Source: Monarcha castaneiventris obscurior (taxonomy: Eukaryota; Chordata; Aves; Passeriformes; Monarchidae). Taken from it: 64,000 nt of DNA. The notes below the pieces were generated by a model. That model was not told the DNA's origin, searched no databases, and worked only from the letters and a program-made list of their open reading frames with translations. Location: NCBI GenBank assembly GCA_026261815.1, contig JAMPIT010000856.1, forward strand, positions 13,422,001 through 13,486,000, given 5' to 3'. The position numbers were made by a program, and so were the translations under genes. Positions 61,848-64,000 of this stretch are shown piece after piece (within the stretch, counting starts at the first letter, position 1; every line of letters begins with the position of its first letter).

Positions 61848-64000
61848 CTGCAACAGAGCAAAACATACAATTCTTCAGCATTTGCAAACATACCTCATCA
61901 TCACAGAAAACTGAATAAACTGACTCAGAAAAATAAGCTCACATGAAACATCAGGACATTTCTTTTACATCATATTCAGGAAAAAAAACCCCAAACCAAT
62001 CAAAACAACACAAATGAAACCTAAATCTAATCTATTTGCAATCTGCTTTATAAAAACCCTAAGTAAGGTAATTGAATGAATGACCATAGACAGAATCTAT
62101 CTTTCAAAAGAAAAACAGACAATGAAAGGAATCTTGTTATCACACAATGTGGCAAGATTCGGCTCTACAGCTTAATTGCTAAACTCAAGTCTGGTATAAT
62201 TCCTATTGTATCAGTAACATGCTAAAATTCTTCATGTAAGTTAATTAGGATTCAGGAGATATGACTATCTTCCAGAGAAAAAAGCCAAAGAATAGCCAGT
62301 GATGTGTATCCTGGTGCTGACTTTAGACATCACTTATCCCAGCAGTGCCCCTTCATCTGGAGAGAGAGGTGCAGGCAGGTACGACCCAACAAACACCCAC
62401 AACACCAAACACCTCCCCACAGCAGGATATACAAATACAGCAGCAGAATCAGTTATCTAACACAAACATGGGCTTTGCATAACATCACTCAGGTGAGTCT
62501 GTAGTATTTAAGTCAATTTTAGGTCTCTCCTCGGCCATGCTAAATCAAATAAATGACCCTGCTGATAAAAATCAGTTGCTACTGAGGATGCAAGCGTGTG
62601 TGTATTACTCACCCTACCCTTACCCTGTCTCTCTGTCTGACAACCAGCAACCACCAAAAATTATTTGCACAAAACCTTTGCTTTTCTTGAACAATCAGAT
62701 CCCCAGCAAGAAGCTTCTTTGGACAGAGATTACTTCTGCTCATTTGTACAGCACTAGGCACCAACCACAAATATTCACCTCCTGTGCACTGATCCTATAA
62801 TAACAGTTCTAATGCTACCCACTTTCTTGGAAATAGCTCCTTAATTACGGAACAGTTTTTCCTTCCAGCTCAGTAAAATGGAACAACAAAAGTAATTAAT
62901 AAGATATGTAAGAGCAACACACAACAAATGTAGTCATTTGGGATGGCCAAGGCCACTGCTTTATGCCCTACTGACACGTAACAGACTGTAGCAACAGGAT
63001 TACAAAAAAAAGTTCAGCTTGAGAGGAGAGTTTTAAACACACATTTGGAACAGAGCTTCTGTTTGAATCCTAATAATGAAATACATTGATTATTTCAACG
63101 TCCAGTGGTTAAGCTCCTTTCCTTTTAGGATCCTAATCATAACAAAATCCAAATGGCGACAGACCTTGTTAGACATGAAGTAATTATGGCAAATTATTTC
63201 ATTTTACTACTCCAGATACAAACATGATTAAATTACTTTCAGTTTAGGAAATGACAGTCTTCTGTTGAACAAATACCAGACTTCAACATGTTTACCTGCT
63301 TTTATTCTCTTCATCTTGTCAGAAAGCCACCCACTCCTAAAAATTTCTTGCATGTGAATAGTGGTAGGAGTCTTTTCAAATCAAACCTTATAAATACATG
63401 TGCCTATAACACATCTTTGTCTTACATGTTTACTCTGAGATCCTAAACCAAAGAAAATTAATGACTATACACACACAGTGTACATACACACACCACAAAT
63501 ATTCCAACTAGTTAACTGACAAAAAAAATTAATACAGCTACCCAATGTTGATTATAAAAAGGGCAAACCATATATAATCACTCTCTTAGCTTGGAAGCAC
63601 ATTCTGATAGCCTTAAACCATTTCTGCAGTATTGTAGATGAAATTACACTGCAGTTTTACAGCAGCAGTATCAGTATGAGATGCTAAGTTTTTAACTCTT
63701 TGCTGCAGCAAGACATTTTGGAAAATCTCACCTTTGCTGGCAACTGGAAATACTAATCAAACTCTAACAGAAAATCATCTTTAAGCATTAAATATTCAGA
63801 ATTCATAGATGGTGTTGCTTTTTCTTCAAGCTGAGTTACAAAATCTCTGGATTAGCTGCTACCACAAGCCCCTCCCAAATCTGCACATCAGTGAGTGGTA
63901 CTGCAGTTTCTTCTCCCTTACTCTACCTTGCAGTGAAGGCTCCTTGGGACAGGTTTGGAATATCTGGAACAAGTGGAATTGCTTTCTTGGAATCAACACG
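61848..64000 (-). other. CYTH3 first intron (partial)
   Basis: The last 2.15 kb of the intron before the coiled-coil exon, which enters at phase 1. It has a short CA-rich patch near 63466-63493. No exon with a CYTH3 N-terminus and no CpG island is seen, so the promoter lies further right. Confidence 0.8.

Overview
The window is vertebrate nuclear DNA, almost certainly from a bird and plausibly a passerine. The evidence is five intron-containing genes whose exons can be spliced by eye into proteins close to PMS2, AIMP2, EIF2AK1, USP42 and CYTH3, short introns, a few degraded CR1 LINE tails (the typical avian repeat) and two strong CpG islands. The gene order matches, from memory, chicken chromosome 14 and human 7p22. 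The species cannot be fixed from the sequence alone.

Layout. (1) 1-3160, minus strand: the first five coding exons of the mismatch-repair gene PMS2; the rest lies beyond position 1. (2) 3161-3465: CpG-rich promoter with three CCAAT boxes, serving PMS2 leftward and AIMP2 rightward. (3) 3466-6957, plus: complete AIMP2, 4 exons, 316 aa. (4) 7367-18573, minus: complete EIF2AK1 (HRI), 15 exons, 648 aa or 643 aa depending on a duplicated splice donor. (5) about 18240-20400: large CpG island holding the EIF2AK1 start and the noncoding first exon(s) of USP42. (6) 22682-36089, plus: complete USP42, 16 coding exons, 1332 aa, with about 1.35 kb of 3' UTR. (7) 38.2-64.0 kb, minus: CYTH3 lacking only its first coding exon, 12 exons, 388 aa seen, with a 3' UTR of about 3.3 kb.

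The genes are unrelated housekeeping genes: DNA mismatch repair, the tRNA-synthetase scaffold, the haem/stress eIF2alpha kinase, a deubiquitinase and an ARF exchange factor. They are arranged as two head-to-head pairs (PMS2/AIMP2 and EIF2AK1/USP42) and two tail-to-tail pairs (AIMP2/EIF2AK1 and USP42/CYTH3). Every reported coding junction obeys GT-AG and keeps frame.

I found no new multi-gene system, RNA gene, CRISPR array or intact mobile element. The points most worth a second look are in EIF2AK1 (duplicated donor, an in-frame readable intron in the activation loop, altered haem-ligand positions) and USP42 (a short upstream ORF overlapping the start, and a C-rich tandem repeat starting at the stop codon).
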